A DNA stretch of 64,000 bases from Dechloromonas denitrificans (GTDB lineage Bacteria; Pseudomonadota; Gammaproteobacteria; Burkholderiales; Rhodocyclaceae): positions 302,610 through 366,609 of the forward strand of contig NZ_LODL01000035.1 in the NCBI RefSeq assembly GCF_001551835.1, read 5' to 3'. A program made the position numbers and the translations under genes. Positions 1-8,282 of the stretch are shown in pieces; the stretch's first letter is position 1, and each line of letters starts with the position of its first letter. The notes below the pieces were generated by a model. That model searched no databases and was not told where the DNA came from. It was given only the letters and a program-made list of their open reading frames with translations.

Positions 1-280
1 CGAAGGGGGTCTGGATGTGGATCAGGTCGCAATCTTCGGCCGCGGCCAGCACGGCGCGCTGCATGGCTCGCCAGCCGACCAGGCGGTCCTCGCGGTCGCC
101 CGGCACCGGCCGCCCGGCGACGCGGACGATGCCCGGCTCGTCGGCCTCGTCGCCGTAGCGCGGCACAACCAGGCGAACCTCGACGCCGAGCCCGGCCAGC
201 GTCCGGCGAAAGGTTTCGATCGAGGTCGACACGCCATTGACCCGGGGAAAATAGACATCGGACACCATCAGGACACGCAT
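1..280 (-). CDS. Glycosyltransferase family 4 protein, N-terminal part (gene runs off the window)
   Basis: The reverse strand from the ATG at 280 reads MRVLMVSDVYFPRVNGVSTS and continues open to base 1, giving about 93 residues. This is the classic N-terminus of GT-B fold family 4 glycosyltransferases: a first beta strand followed by the (Y/F)xPxxNGVST acceptor-side loop. Such enzymes move a sugar from a nucleotide donor to a lipid or glycan acceptor at the inner membrane. The donor-binding C-terminal domain lies outside the window, so the acceptor cannot be guessed. The ATG directly abuts the stop codon of the upstream phosphohydrolase gene, so the two are very probably co-transcribed. Confidence 0.85.
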   Translation of the reverse strand, partial: MRVLMVSDVYFPRVNGVSTSIETFRRTLAGLGVEVRLVVPRYGDEADEPGIVRVAGRPVPGDREDRLVGWRAMQRAVLAAAEDCDLIHIQTPF

Positions 281-1066
281 TCAGACCTCCGCAGTTTCGG
301 ATAGCGGGGCGGCGAGCAGGGCCTGTGGCCGCGCCTCGCCCCAGGCGACCAGTTCGAGTCGGCCGTCGAAATGTTCGACGATGGCCGTGCAGGAATCGAC
401 CCAGTCGCCGCAATTGACGTAGCTCAGGCCGTCGATCTCGCGGATCGTCGCCCAGTGGATGTGACCGCAGATGACGCCGTCCAGCCCCCGCTCACGGGCG
501 TGATGGACGGCCGAAGTTTCGAAATCGAAAATGAAATTGAGCGCCGTTTTCACTTTGCGCTTGGCGTAGCCGGCCAGCGACCAGTAGCCGGCCAGGCCGA
601 GCTTGCGGCGCGCCCAGGACAACCAGTGATTGATCCTGACCAGCAGGTCGTAGGCCTTGTCGCCGAGCACGGCGACCCAGCGGTGATGGCGCGTCACCTG
701 GTCGAACTGGTCGCCGTGGATGAGCAGGAAGCGGCGGCCGTCGGCCATTTCGTGCACCAGTTCATCGACCACCTCGATCTCGCCGAAGACGGTGCCGCAG
801 TAGTCGCGCAGCGCCTCGTCGTGGTTGCCGGGAATGAAGATGACGCGCTCGCCGTGGCGGGCCCGGCGCAGCAGCTTCTGGACGACGGTGTTCTGTGCCT
901 GCGTCCAGCAGATGCTGCGGCTCATCGCCCAGAAATCGATGATGTCGCCGATCAGGTAAGTCTGGTCGGCCGAATACTCGCGCAGGAAATCGAGCAGACG
1001 ATCCGCCTGGCACGCCCGCGTGCCGAGGTGGATGTCGGAAAGGAAAACTGATCTGACCTTGGGCAT
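281..1066 (-). CDS. LpxH-like metallophosphoesterase (UDP-2,3-diacylglucosamine diphosphatase family)
   Basis: A 261-residue calcineurin-like phosphoesterase. Visible metal-binding motifs are SDIHLG (residues 10-15), GDIIDFW (about 40-46), PGNHDEAL (about 80), IHGDQFD (about 116) and CGHIHWA (about 200). The order and spacing match the UDP-2,3-diacylglucosamine diphosphatase family, which cleaves the pyrophosphate of lipid A precursors. This is the longer LpxH2-like branch and its true substrate is uncertain. It is first in a two-gene unit with the GT4 glycosyltransferase, which suggests an envelope glycolipid role. The ATG at 1066 gives a normal N-terminus starting right before the first beta strand. 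Confidence 0.8.
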   Translation of the reverse strand: MPKVRSVFLSDIHLGTRACQADRLLDFLREYSADQTYLIGDIIDFWAMSRSICWTQAQNTVVQKLLRRARHGERVIFIPGNHDEALRDYCGTVFGEIEVVDELVHEMADGRRFLLIHGDQFDQVTRHHRWVAVLGDKAYDLLVRINHWLSWARRKLGLAGYWSLAGYAKRKVKTALNFIFDFETSAVHHARERGLDGVICGHIHWATIREIDGLSYVNCGDWVDSCTAIVEHFDGRLELVAWGEARPQALLAAPLSETAEV

Positions 1067-1135
1067 GACGGCACGATAGCCGGCCGCCGTGAACGGACCA
1101 TGACGAGGCCGTGACAGGCGTGTGACAAGGCCGTC

Positions 1136-1166
1136 TTGCAGCGCCGAAGGCGATCTCTGCTATTAT
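1136..1166 (+). promoter_or_regulatory. Probable promoter of the ParD-like/map operon
   Basis: An extended -10 (TG-C-TATTAT) lies at 1158-1166, with a possible -35 TTGCAG at 1136-1141. The 19-base spacer is long, but an extended -10 can compensate. It is placed 35 bases before the ATG at 1202 and overlaps the inverted repeat described separately. Confidence 0.5.
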
Positions 1167-1189
1167 ATGGATCATATACAAACCATATA
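1164..1189. promoter_or_regulatory. Inverted-repeat operator candidate before the ParD-like gene
   Basis: TATATGG (1164-1170) is mirrored by CCATATA (1183-1189), and a third half site ATATA lies between them (1174-1178). The repeat overlaps the -10 element. The first gene downstream encodes a ribbon-helix-helix-like protein, a class that often binds short palindromes in its own promoter, so autoregulation is a reasonable inference. Confidence 0.45.
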
Positions 1190-1201
1190 CCGCACACACC
1201 C

Positions 1202-1423
1202 ATGGGAATCGTCAAAATCTCCGAGCGGATGCATGAGAACCTGCGTCTGACCAGCGGCGCGCTCAGCCGTTCGATCAATGCCCAGGCCGAACACTGGCTG
1301 CGCGTCGGCATGCTGGCCGAACTCAACCCGAACCTCTGCTACGCCGACATCTGCCAGTTGCTGATCGAGGCCGAGCAGCAGGACGCCCACGAACAGCCGC
1401 CAGCCGCGGCGCTCGCCGCATGA
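1202..1423 (+). CDS. ParD-like family protein (putative RHH antitoxin-like)
   Basis: A 73-residue protein beginning MGIVKISERMHENLRLTSGA. The short beta strand followed by two helices fits a ribbon-helix-helix DNA-binding fold of the ParD-like family. Upstream in-frame codons exist back to 1136, but the ATG at 1202 sits just after the promoter and gives the family N-terminus. No ParE-type toxin lies next to it. Instead its stop overlaps the start of map by four bases (ATGA), so the two are translationally coupled. An RHH regulator of map is more plausible here than a classical toxin-antitoxin pair. Confidence 0.75.
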   Translation: MGIVKISERMHENLRLTSGALSRSINAQAEHWLRVGMLAELNPNLCYADICQLLIEAEQQDAHEQPPAAALAA

Positions 1424-2220
1424 GCGCCGGGCGCGGCGTACCGATCCGCACGCCGGGCGAGATCGCCATGGCCCGCCAGGCCGGCCGGCTGGCGGCCGAA
1501 CTGCTGCAGATGATTGCCGGGCACGTCAAAGCCGGCGTCACGACCAACGAGCTGGACCGCCTGTGCCATGACTACATCGTCAATGTGCAGCAGGCGATTC
1601 CGGCCAACGTCGGCTATCACGGCTACCCGAAGACGATTTGCGCTTCGGTCAATCACGTTGTCTGCCACGGCATTCCTTCCGACAAGAAACTGAAGGACGG
1701 CGACATCGTCAATATTGACGTTGCCGTCATCAAGGATGGCTGGTTCGGCGATACCAGCCGGATGTACTTCGTCGGCAAGCCGGCGATCCAGGCCCGGCGC
1801 CTGGTACGCACCACCTACGAGGCGATGCGCGCCGGCATCTTGCAGGTGCGCCCGGGGGCGACGCTGGGCGATGTCGGCCACGCCATCCAGAGCGTCGCCC
1901 AGCGCGAAGGCTACAGCGTCGTGCGCGAATACTGCGGCCACGGCATCGGCACCGTTTATCACGATGAACCGCAGGTCGTGCATGTCGGCCAGCCCGGCCG
2001 CGGCCTCAAGCTCGAACCGGGCATGATCTTCACCATCGAGCCCATGCTTAACGCCGGCAAGGCCGCCATCACCCATCTGCCGGACGAGTGGACGGTGGTC
2101 ACCAAGGACCGCTCGCTGTCGGCCCAATGGGAACACACCGTGCTGGTCACCGACGACGGCTTCGAGATCCTCACCCCTTGGCCGGACGGCTACGGCGACT
2201 ACGCGCCGATCGGGGCCTAG
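1420..2220 (+). CDS. map: Methionine aminopeptidase type I
   Basis: A 266-residue protein that removes the initiator methionine from nascent cytosolic proteins. The dinuclear metal ligands of type Ia MAPs are all visible: Asp in NIDVAV and GDTSRM, His in GHGIGTVYH, Glu in FTIEPML and Glu in QWEHTVLV; the conserved substrate His sits in NHVVCHGIP. There is no N-terminal zinc-finger extension, so it is the short bacterial class. Start overlap with the ParD-like gene (ATGA) implies coupled translation. Downstream purT follows after 89 bases and may have its own promoter. Confidence 0.95.
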   Translation: MSAGRGVPIRTPGEIAMARQAGRLAAELLQMIAGHVKAGVTTNELDRLCHDYIVNVQQAIPANVGYHGYPKTICASVNHVVCHGIPSDKKLKDGDIVNIDVAVIKDGWFGDTSRMYFVGKPAIQARRLVRTTYEAMRAGILQVRPGATLGDVGHAIQSVAQREGYSVVREYCGHGIGTVYHDEPQVVHVGQPGRGLKLEPGMIFTIEPMLNAGKAAITHLPDEWTVVTKDRSLSAQWEHTVLVTDDGFEILTPWPDGYGDYAPIGA

Positions 2221-2309
2221 GGCACCAGGTCCAGGACAGCGGGCTTGCATTTCAGGCGGGCGACGCCTAAATTCGCCGGATTTTCGCCGTCGACCGTAAA
2301 GGAATCCCC

Positions 2310-3524
2310 ATGCAAATCGGCACCCCGCTGTCGCCCTCCGCCACCCGCGTCATGCTGCTCGGCTCGGGCGAACTCGGCAAGGAAGTGATCGTCGCGCTGC
2401 AGCGCCTCGGCGTCGAAGTGATCGCCGTCGACCGTTACGAAAACGCCCCCGGCCAGCAGGTCGCCCACCGCGCTCACGTCATTTCGATGACTGACGGCGG
2501 CGCGCTGCGCCGCCTGGTCGAACTGGAAAAACCACACCTGATCGTGCCGGAAATCGAGGCCATCGCCACCGACATGCTGGTCGACATCGAAGCCGCCGGG
2601 CTGGCCGAAGTAATCCCCACCGCCCGTGCCGCCAAGCTGACCATGAACCGCGAAGGCATCCGCCGGCTGGCCGCCGAGGAGCTCGGCCTGGCCACCTCGC
2701 CCTATCAATTCGCCGATTCGCTGGCCGACCTGCAGGCCGCCATCGATGGCGTCAATGGTGAACCAGGCATCGGCTACCCGTGCATCGTCAAGCCGGTGAT
2801 GTCCTCGTCCGGCAAGGGCCAGTCGCTGCTGCGCGGCCAGGCCGACGTGCAGACGGCCTGGGACTACGCGGCGAGCGGCGGCCGGGTCAATGCCGGGCGT
2901 GTCATCGTCGAAGGTTTCATCGACTTCGACTACGAGATCACGCTGCTCACCGTGCGCGCCCGCGATGCGGCCGGCACCGTGCAGACCTATTTCTGCGAGC
3001 CGATCGGCCACGTCCAGGTCGCCGGCGACTATGTCGAATCCTGGCAACCGCAGCCGATGCGCCCGGCCGCCCGGCAACGCGCCGAGGAAATCGCCGCCGC
3101 GGTGACCGGCAACCTCGGCGGGCGCGGCCTGTTCGGCGTTGAACTGTTCGTCAAGGGCGACATGGTCTGGTTCTCCGAAGTCAGCCCACGGCCGCACGAC
3201 ACCGGCCTGGTCACCCTCTGTTCGCAGCGTTTCTCCGAATTCGAACTGCACGCCCGCGCCATCCTCGGCCTGCCGGTCGATACCGCGCTGCGCGAACCGG
3301 GCGCCTCGGCCGTCATCTACGGCGGTCTGGAAGCGCAAGGCATCGCCTTCAGCGGTCTCGACGAAGCGTTGGCCGTGCCGCGCAGCGACCTGCGCCTGTT
3401 CGGCAAGCCGGAATCGTTCAAGAAACGGCGGATGGGCGTCGCCGTCGCCAATGCCGATACCGTCGACGAAGCCCGCCAACGGGCGAAACTGGCGGCGAGC
3501 CGGGTCAAGCCAATCACCGGCTGA
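2310..3524 (+). CDS. purT: Formate-dependent phosphoribosylglycinamide formyltransferase
   Basis: A 404-residue ATP-grasp enzyme that makes formyl-GAR from GAR, ATP and formate in purine synthesis. Evidence includes the N-terminal [11 protein letters not shown] nucleotide-fold motif, [12 protein letters not shown], the ATP-grasp segment [13 protein letters not shown] and the metal-binding [13 protein letters not shown] near residue 290. Length matches E. coli PurT. AAAGGA precedes the ATG at 2310. Formate use is of note because the same window carries a formate dehydrogenase operon. Confidence 0.95.
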   Translation: MQIGTPLSPSATRVMLLGSGELGKEVIVALQRLGVEVIAVDRYENAPGQQVAHRAHVISMTDGGALRRLVELEKPHLIVPEIEAIATDMLVDIEAAGLAEVIPTARAAKLTMNREGIRRLAAEELGLATSPYQFADSLADLQAAIDGVNGEPGIGYPCIVKPVMSSSGKGQSLLRGQADVQTAWDYAASGGRVNAGRVIVEGFIDFDYEITLLTVRARDAAGTVQTYFCEPIGHVQVAGDYVESWQPQPMRPAARQRAEEIAAAVTGNLGGRGLFGVELFVKGDMVWFSEVSPRPHDTGLVTLCSQRFSEFELHARAILGLPVDTALREPGASAVIYGGLEAQGIAFSGLDEALAVPRSDLRLFGKPESFKKRRMGVAVANADTVDEARQRAKLAASRVKPITG

Positions 3525-3549
3525 AGCCGCCGGTCGCCCCCCAATACCG

Positions 3550-3616
3550 GTCATTCCCGCGCAGGCGGGAATCCAGTGGCACGCGCTGACTGGGTCCCCG
3601 CCTGCGCGGGAACGAC
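3550..3616. repeat. Dispersed palindromic repeat, copy 1
   Basis: Left arm GTCATTCCCGCG-AGGCGGGAATCCAG (3550-3576) and right arm CTGGGTCCCCGCCTGCGCGGGAACGAC (3590-3616) are inverted copies around a 13-base centre. The same arms occur at 27690-27756, 32031-32118 and, inside a gene, from 42840. It lies downstream of purT and could also form a strong transcript-stabilising hairpin. Confidence 0.85.
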
Positions 3617-3759
3617 AAAATCAAAAAACCACCACATTAACTGAAGCGCATGGACGGCAAGGGCCACTTGAACAAAATACCGAGCTGACATGTCCACCGC
3701 TTACGGCGTACCCGACCTTCCGTCGCGTTTGCGCCGCCCCGACTCGTGAGGAGAATTCC

Positions 3760-4098
3760 ATGAAGAAACAATCCCTCTGCATGCTGTTGGCACTGGCCGC
3801 CCTCCCCCTGCTGGCGCAGGCCGACACCGGCTCGGTAACCATCGTTTCGCCGGCCGACAATGCAACGCTGAAAGCAACGGCCGAGAACAAGATCAGCTAT
3901 GACGTCACCCCGGGCCCGCAAGGCGACCACACCCACCTTTATGTCGACGGCAAGGAAATCGCGGTACTGCGCGACTTGAAAGGCAGCTACGCCTTGAAAT
4001 CCCTGACGCCGGGCGCGCACGATCTGTGCATCAAGGTGGTGAACAAGAATCACACGCCGATCGGCATCGAGAAATGCGTCAAGGTGAAGGTTGAATGA
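3760..4098 (+). CDS. Small exported protein with an Ig-like fold, function unknown
   Basis: A 112-residue protein preceded by AGGAG with good spacing; the ATG at 3760 starts a clear Sec signal peptide (MKKQSLCMLLALAALPLLAQ, cleavage after AQA). The mature part (VTIVSPADNATLKA, HTHLYVDGKEIAVLR, LTPGAHDLCIKV) looks like a beta sandwich. It resembles DUF4399/DUF6130-type small periplasmic proteins, but I am not certain of the family. An open frame extends upstream to 3139 inside purT and is a shadow. The next gene starts 10 bases after the stop. Confidence 0.65.
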   Translation: MKKQSLCMLLALAALPLLAQADTGSVTIVSPADNATLKATAENKISYDVTPGPQGDHTHLYVDGKEIAVLRDLKGSYALKSLTPGAHDLCIKVVNKNHTPIGIEKCVKVKVE

Positions 4099-4107
4099 TC
4101 GCTGGCC

Positions 4108-4521
4108 GTGGATCTGCAGAATCTGGCCTACGCGCTGGTTCAACTGGCCCATAACTTCGGCGCCGTGGCGGTGACCGGTGGCGCCGTCGCCGGCTGGCTC
4201 AGTCAGCGACGGGATGCGGCGCCGACCAGCGGGCTGCTGTGGCTGATCCTCGCCGGCTGGGCGCTGCAGGCGGCGAGCGGCGCCGGATTCGGGTTGATCA
4301 GTCTGGCCTACTACGGGCAGTTTCCCGATTTGCACGGGGTGGCCGTGGTTGCCTTGGTGCTCAAGTTGAGTTGCGCGACCGGCGGGCTGCTGTTGAGCCT
4401 GCTCTGCCTCAAGCTTGCCGCCAACTGGTCGGCGGCGCGGCGCAGTCACGCCTGGACGGCGCTGGTCGGCCTGGCGGCGACGGCACTGTCGGCCGCCGCC
4501 TTCCTGCGCTGGTTTGCCTGA
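4108..4521 (+). CDS. Small integral membrane protein, four predicted helices
   Basis: 137 residues starting at a GTG, the first possible start after the in-frame TGA of the preceding gene. Hydrophobic segments lie at about residues 12-30, 43-65, 75-97 and 112-132. No catalytic motif is visible. It likely forms a two-gene unit with the exported protein before it, and it converges on the PepSY gene. Function unknown. Confidence 0.6.
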   Translation: MDLQNLAYALVQLAHNFGAVAVTGGAVAGWLSQRRDAAPTSGLLWLILAGWALQAASGAGFGLISLAYYGQFPDLHGVAVVALVLKLSCATGGLLLSLLCLKLAANWSAARRSHAWTALVGLAATALSAAAFLRWFA

Positions 4522-4589
4522 AGCGGCTCAACAGAAAATAGCCGAGTCCTGCGGTCAACGCTGCCCAAAGGCAAAAATGCCGGCACGCT

Positions 4590-5750
4590 TCAAACCGGCC
4601 GGCCATCGGCGAGTGCGGACAGCTTGGCCCGCGCCTGGCGTTTCTGCGACCAGCGCATCACCCCAGTCACCCAGAGCAGGGCGGGCAGCAGGCCGGCCAG
4701 ACTGGCCAGCAGCCGCCCGGCCAGGCCGAAGCCTTCGCCGTTGTGCAAGGGATGCTGCCAGGCCAGAAAGACATCGCCCGTCGCCTCCCGCCGCCAGTCG
4801 CGCACGGCCAGCACGTCGCCGGAATAGGCATCGACCCAGACATTGCTGCGCGGGAAACGGTAGCCGGGGTCGCCGGCCTGCCAGAAACTGAGCCGGAAGA
4901 CGCTATCCGCCGTCGCCGGCGTTTCGACCCAGCGCAGCACCGCCCCCGGCAAGGCCGCCTGCGCCCGGGCCACGGCCAGGTCGGCCGAGATCATGTCGCC
5001 CCGCGTGTCGGCCGAATGCGGCGTGGCGCTACGGCCGAGCGGCGAAAAGGCCTCGACCAGCGGCCGGCCATATTCCGGCAGGGCGAGAAACACCCCGCTG
5101 AAGCTGATGACGAGCAACAGCACGAAGCCATAAATGCCGCCCAGCGTATGCCAGTCGTAGGTCGCCCGCACGATGCCGGGCCGGATGCGGACCCGCAGTG
5201 CCTCACGCCAGCGGCTACCGGCCGGCCACCACAAGTAGAGGCCGCTGCCCAGCGAGAGCAGGCTGAACAGGCCGACCACGCCAACCGCCATTCGCCCCGG
5301 CTTTTCCCAAAGCAGCGTGTAGTGCAGGTTGTAAAGCCAGGTCATCGCGTAATCGCCCCAGAAGCGCTGGCTGGTGATAGTCACCGTCTGCGGGTCGAGG
5401 GTCGCCATGAACGGCGCGAAGCTGCGGCCGGCCGTTTCCGGCGGCCGGTAATAGCGGGCGCTGAGCGGCCGGCCGTCGGCCAGCGGCATTTCCAGCCGCC
5501 AGGCGCCGCCATAGTCGGGCCGCGCCGCATGCAGTGCATCGAGCGCCTGCTGCACCGAAAAGGTGGCCGGCGCGCTGCCGGCGACCTGCTGCGCCGGATT
5601 GAGCCAGAGATCGATTTCCGGGTAGAAACAGAGCACGCTGCCGCTCAGGCCGAGCACGGCGAACACCGCGCCGAGCAGCATGCCCGGCCAGAGATGGACC
5701 TGCACCCAGAACTGGCGCAGGCGACGGCGGCGCTGGCTGATGACCGCCAC
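4590..5750 (-). CDS. PepSY-associated TM protein, probable inner-membrane partner of the TonB receptor
   Basis: 386 residues with four transmembrane segments (about 16-40, 147-170, 203-225, 345-365) and a large periplasmic region with PepSY-like repeats. Features include WPGMLLGAVFAVLGLSGSVL, the LYNLHYTLLW segment, YDWHTLGGIYG with its conserved His, and WQHPLHNGEGFGLAGR near the C-terminus. Members of this family sit beside TonB-dependent siderophore receptors and are implicated in inner-membrane ferric-siderophore handling or reduction. The gene starts 5 bases after the receptor stop, so they form one operon. Confidence 0.8.
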   Translation of the reverse strand: MAVISQRRRRLRQFWVQVHLWPGMLLGAVFAVLGLSGSVLCFYPEIDLWLNPAQQVAGSAPATFSVQQALDALHAARPDYGGAWRLEMPLADGRPLSARYYRPPETAGRSFAPFMATLDPQTVTITSQRFWGDYAMTWLYNLHYTLLWEKPGRMAVGVVGLFSLLSLGSGLYLWWPAGSRWREALRVRIRPGIVRATYDWHTLGGIYGFVLLLVISFSGVFLALPEYGRPLVEAFSPLGRSATPHSADTRGDMISADLAVARAQAALPGAVLRWVETPATADSVFRLSFWQAGDPGYRFPRSNVWVDAYSGDVLAVRDWRREATGDVFLAWQHPLHNGEGFGLAGRLLASLAGLLPALLWVTGVMRWSQKRQARAKLSALADGRPV

Positions 5751-5755
5751 TACGC

Positions 5756-7807
5756 TCAGTAGGTGGCGCGAACGGCACCGTAGAAGGCGCGGCCGTCACC
5801 CGGCGAATGCAGGCTCTGGTTGTTGTCGCTGTCCCACCAGACGTATTCGTAATACTGGTTGGTCAGGTTCTTGACCTGGAACTCGAGCGCCACGTCCTTG
5901 CTCACTTGGTAGCTGGCACTGACGTTGAGCAAGGCGAAATCGCCGTACTTGCCCTTGCTGTTGGCCCGCTCCAGATAGTAGTCGCTCTGCACATTGGCCC
6001 AGGCCGACAGGCGCAAGGCGGGCAGCACCTGATAATCGACCCCGGCCGCGAAGATGTGGTGCGGGATGTGGTCGATCTGCTTGCCGAGCGTGCTCGGCGC
6101 CGAGGATTCCGGCTTCAGGATTTCCGAGTTCTGATAGGAGTAGGACAGCCACAGCGTCCCCTTGTCGGTCGGCCGGATACTGGTTTCGACGTCGATCCCC
6201 TGGCGGCGGGTGCGGCCGATGTTTTCCGAGGAATTGGCCGGGTCGTTCAGCTTGCGCCGCGCCTCGTTGGAAGCCGTCTGCTGCCAGAAGGCCAGGCGGC
6301 CATCGAGCCAGCCCGTCGGCTTCAACTTGACGCCGACTTCCCAGCCGTCGTTCAGCGACGGTTCGAGGTCGCTGCTCTGGCCGACCTTGTAGGCCGCCGA
6401 ACCGACGCCGACCTGGAAGCTGCGCCCGACATTGCCGTACAGGCCGACGCCCGGCGTCAGCGTGTACATCGCGCTCAGCTTGGGCTGCGGGATCAGGCCG
6501 TAATCGTTGACTTGATAGTTCTGGCCGTTCAGCAGGTTGGTGTAATTGCCATAGGCGCGGTCGACGCGCAGGGCGGGCACGATCTTGAAATTCTCGGTCG
6601 GCCGGATGATGGCCTGGACATAGGCGCCGTAGATATCGAAATCGAACTGCTGGTCGCGGGTCGTCTTGGTGTGCCGCCGGTCGGTGGTGTTGTAGCGCTG
6701 ACTGAAGTTGTCCTGCCACTGGGCATCGACGCCACCCTCGATAGCCAGGCCATAGAGGCCCTCGACGACCGGCCGGTAGGTCAGCGTACTGAGGAAACCG
6801 TAGTGCTTTTCATCGACGACCCGTTCCTGCTGCCCGGCCGCCTGCGAGAAACGCACCCAGCGCTGGTCGTAGAGGTTGTTGACATAGGCCTTGCTGCTCC
6901 AGAACAGGCGCTCGTTCAGTTGCTTGTCGAAGTGGCCGCTGAACTGGCTCATCCGGCGATTGCCGGCATCGCTGGCATTGCGCGCGGCCGAGCCTTCGGG
7001 ATCGGTACGCGACTCGTTCAGGGTCATGTAGCCGGGCTCCTGCGCATCGTGCCGGTACACGCGGGCAATCGCCCCGACCTTGGTCGCACCGTCGTCCGGC
7101 GTATAGAACCACTTGCCGGCCAGCGAATACTTTTCCGAATCGGCGTGTTCGCGATAGCCCTCGGTCGCCTGGTAGCCGAGAAAATAGTTCTGCGACAGGC
7201 CGCCGCTGTCGACGCCCTTGGCCAACTGCACCTCGCGCGTGTTGAAGCTGCCGTAAGCGGCGCGGGCCTTGGTGTATTGGCCGCCGATGTCGGTGACGAT
7301 GCTGGCGTTGCCGGCGATGTTGTGCAGGCCGTAGCGCGGATCGTTGGTGCCCTTGACCAGTTCGATGGCCTCGATCTCGAGCGGGAACAGCATGTCGAGG
7401 TAGGGCATGTTGCCGTCGTTGCTGTTGCTCGGGATGCCGTCGACCAGCAGCTTGACCGCATTGATCTCGCCCTCGCCGTTGAAGGCGCGGAAGGAAAGCT
7501 TGCCGGCCGTCGTCCCCTGGCGGAACTCGGTCAGCATGACGCCGGGCATCTGGCTGAACAATTGCCAGACGCCGCCGACATTCTGGTTGGCGATCATGTC
7601 GCTGCCCAGGATATTGACTGAACTGAGCACCGACTTGCTGGCCAGGGCGCCGCTGCCCGCCGCGCGGACACTGACCTCACCGAGCGTCACTGCCGACTCC
7701 TCGACCCGCTGATCGGCCGCCGATGAGGTTTGCCCCATGACAGCCAGCGCCAGCAACACACCGATATGTAGCGGCTTGAAGCCGCCCGCAAATTTCCCCC
7801 GCACCAT
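5756..7807 (-). CDS. TonB-dependent outer-membrane receptor (probable iron-siderophore uptake)
   Basis: 683 residues. A signal peptide (to about residue 30) is followed by a TonB-box-like stretch (ESAVTLGEVSVRA), the plug domain (NVGGVWQLFSQMPGV, KLLVDGIPSNSNDG, IELVKGTNDPRYG) and a 22-strand barrel with repeated aromatic-ended strands. It ends in an aromatic residue (RATY), as outer-membrane beta barrels do. Substrate cannot be read from sequence; the PepSY partner favours ferric siderophore. No convincing Fur box is visible, but a perfect FNR-type site lies about 93 bases upstream of the start. Confidence 0.88.
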   Translation of the reverse strand: MVRGKFAGGFKPLHIGVLLALAVMGQTSSAADQRVEESAVTLGEVSVRAAGSGALASKSVLSSVNILGSDMIANQNVGGVWQLFSQMPGVMLTEFRQGTTAGKLSFRAFNGEGEINAVKLLVDGIPSNSNDGNMPYLDMLFPLEIEAIELVKGTNDPRYGLHNIAGNASIVTDIGGQYTKARAAYGSFNTREVQLAKGVDSGGLSQNYFLGYQATEGYREHADSEKYSLAGKWFYTPDDGATKVGAIARVYRHDAQEPGYMTLNESRTDPEGSAARNASDAGNRRMSQFSGHFDKQLNERLFWSSKAYVNNLYDQRWVRFSQAAGQQERVVDEKHYGFLSTLTYRPVVEGLYGLAIEGGVDAQWQDNFSQRYNTTDRRHTKTTRDQQFDFDIYGAYVQAIIRPTENFKIVPALRVDRAYGNYTNLLNGQNYQVNDYGLIPQPKLSAMYTLTPGVGLYGNVGRSFQVGVGSAAYKVGQSSDLEPSLNDGWEVGVKLKPTGWLDGRLAFWQQTASNEARRKLNDPANSSENIGRTRRQGIDVETSIRPTDKGTLWLSYSYQNSEILKPESSAPSTLGKQIDHIPHHIFAAGVDYQVLPALRLSAWANVQSDYYLERANSKGKYGDFALLNVSASYQVSKDVALEFQVKNLTNQYYEYVWWDSDNNQSLHSPGDGRAFYGAVRATY

Positions 7808-8070
7808 CCGACTCTCCCCACCCCGCCTCGGCGGATTCCAGAAAATTACTTAAAATTCAAGGCCGTCAACAAAGATCAGAAAACGCTTCTAAATTTATAT
7901 TGATCTCGATCAAAACATGTATGAAATCAATCGTTTGATCGGCCCGGATTCTAATAAATTAATCCGAAGACAAGCTGCGGCAAAAGGTCGCAGGCCGGGC
8001 TGGCGGCGGAGGATAGCGCGCTGGCGCCGACCGGCCAGGCTCACTGTTCACACATTGGATCGGCGGCCCC
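7808..8070. other. Upstream region of the TonB receptor, AT-rich
   Basis: A gene-poor stretch between the receptor and the tRNA terminator. The part 7840-7965 is markedly AT-rich against the surrounding GC-rich sequence and holds the FNR-like site and promoter-like TATAAA (minus strand, 7894-7899). The remainder (7966-8070) shows nothing recognisable. Confidence 0.5.
7900..7913. promoter_or_regulatory. FNR/ANR-type box upstream of the TonB receptor
   Basis: TTGATctcgATCAA matches the FNR/ANR consensus TTGAT-N4-ATCAA at all ten defined positions. It lies about 93 bases before the receptor start. A TATAAA directly beside it on the receptor strand could make it a repressor site, while a downstream start would place it in an activating position. 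Confidence 0.5.
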
Positions 8071-8110
8071 AAAACAAAAAAGGACCAACGCTATTAAGCG
8101 GTTGATCCTT
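8071..8110 (-). terminator. Rho-independent terminator of the initiator tRNA
   Basis: On the minus strand AAGGATCAACCGC pairs with GCGTTGGTCCTT (with small mismatches) around TTAATA and is followed by TTTTTTGTTTT. It is placed just after the tRNA 3' end. Confidence 0.75.
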
Positions 8111-8123
8111 CGTTGATTTTCTT

Positions 8124-8199
8124 TGGTTGCGGGAGCAGGACTTGAACCTGCGACCTTCGGGTTATGAGCCCGACGAGCTGCCAACTGCTCCATCCCGCG
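8124..8199 (-). tRNA. tRNA-fMet (initiator, anticodon CAT)
   Basis: A full cloverleaf of 76 bases including an encoded CCA. The first base C faces A at position 72 (no Watson-Crick pair), and the anticodon stem carries three consecutive G-C pairs (GGG/CCC) flanking CTCATAA. Both are hallmarks of bacterial initiator tRNA. T-loop TTCAAGT is normal. Confidence 0.95.
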
Positions 8200-8215
8200 T
8201 CCGTCAGAGGTGCGC

Positions 8216-8244
8216 ACTATCCGCCTATCGGATGCACCAGTCAA
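8216..8244 (-). promoter_or_regulatory. Promoter of tRNA-fMet
   Basis: On the minus strand a -35 TTGACT (8239-8244) and -10 GATAGT (8216-8221) are spaced by exactly 17 bases. A GC-rich discriminator (GCGCAC) follows, as in stringently controlled stable-RNA promoters. Confidence 0.7.
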
Positions 8245-8282
8245 GGCAATTCGGAAAATCAGCCGAAATTAACGAAGGGGCT

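Noticed and set aside
2217-3554. 445-codon open frame antisense to purT
   Set aside because: purT on the plus strand is unmistakable; the antisense frame has no motif.
5807-7621. 604-codon open frame antisense to the TonB receptor
   Set aside because: Shadow frame; composition is skewed and the sense strand has a complete receptor with plug and barrel features.
7808-7900. Fur box before the TonB receptor
   Set aside because: AT-rich stretches are present, but I found no convincing 7-1-7 or 19-base match.
7917-8105. 62-codon frame next to the FNR-like box
   Set aside because: It runs through the tRNA terminator, lacks a ribosome-binding site and shows no coding bias.
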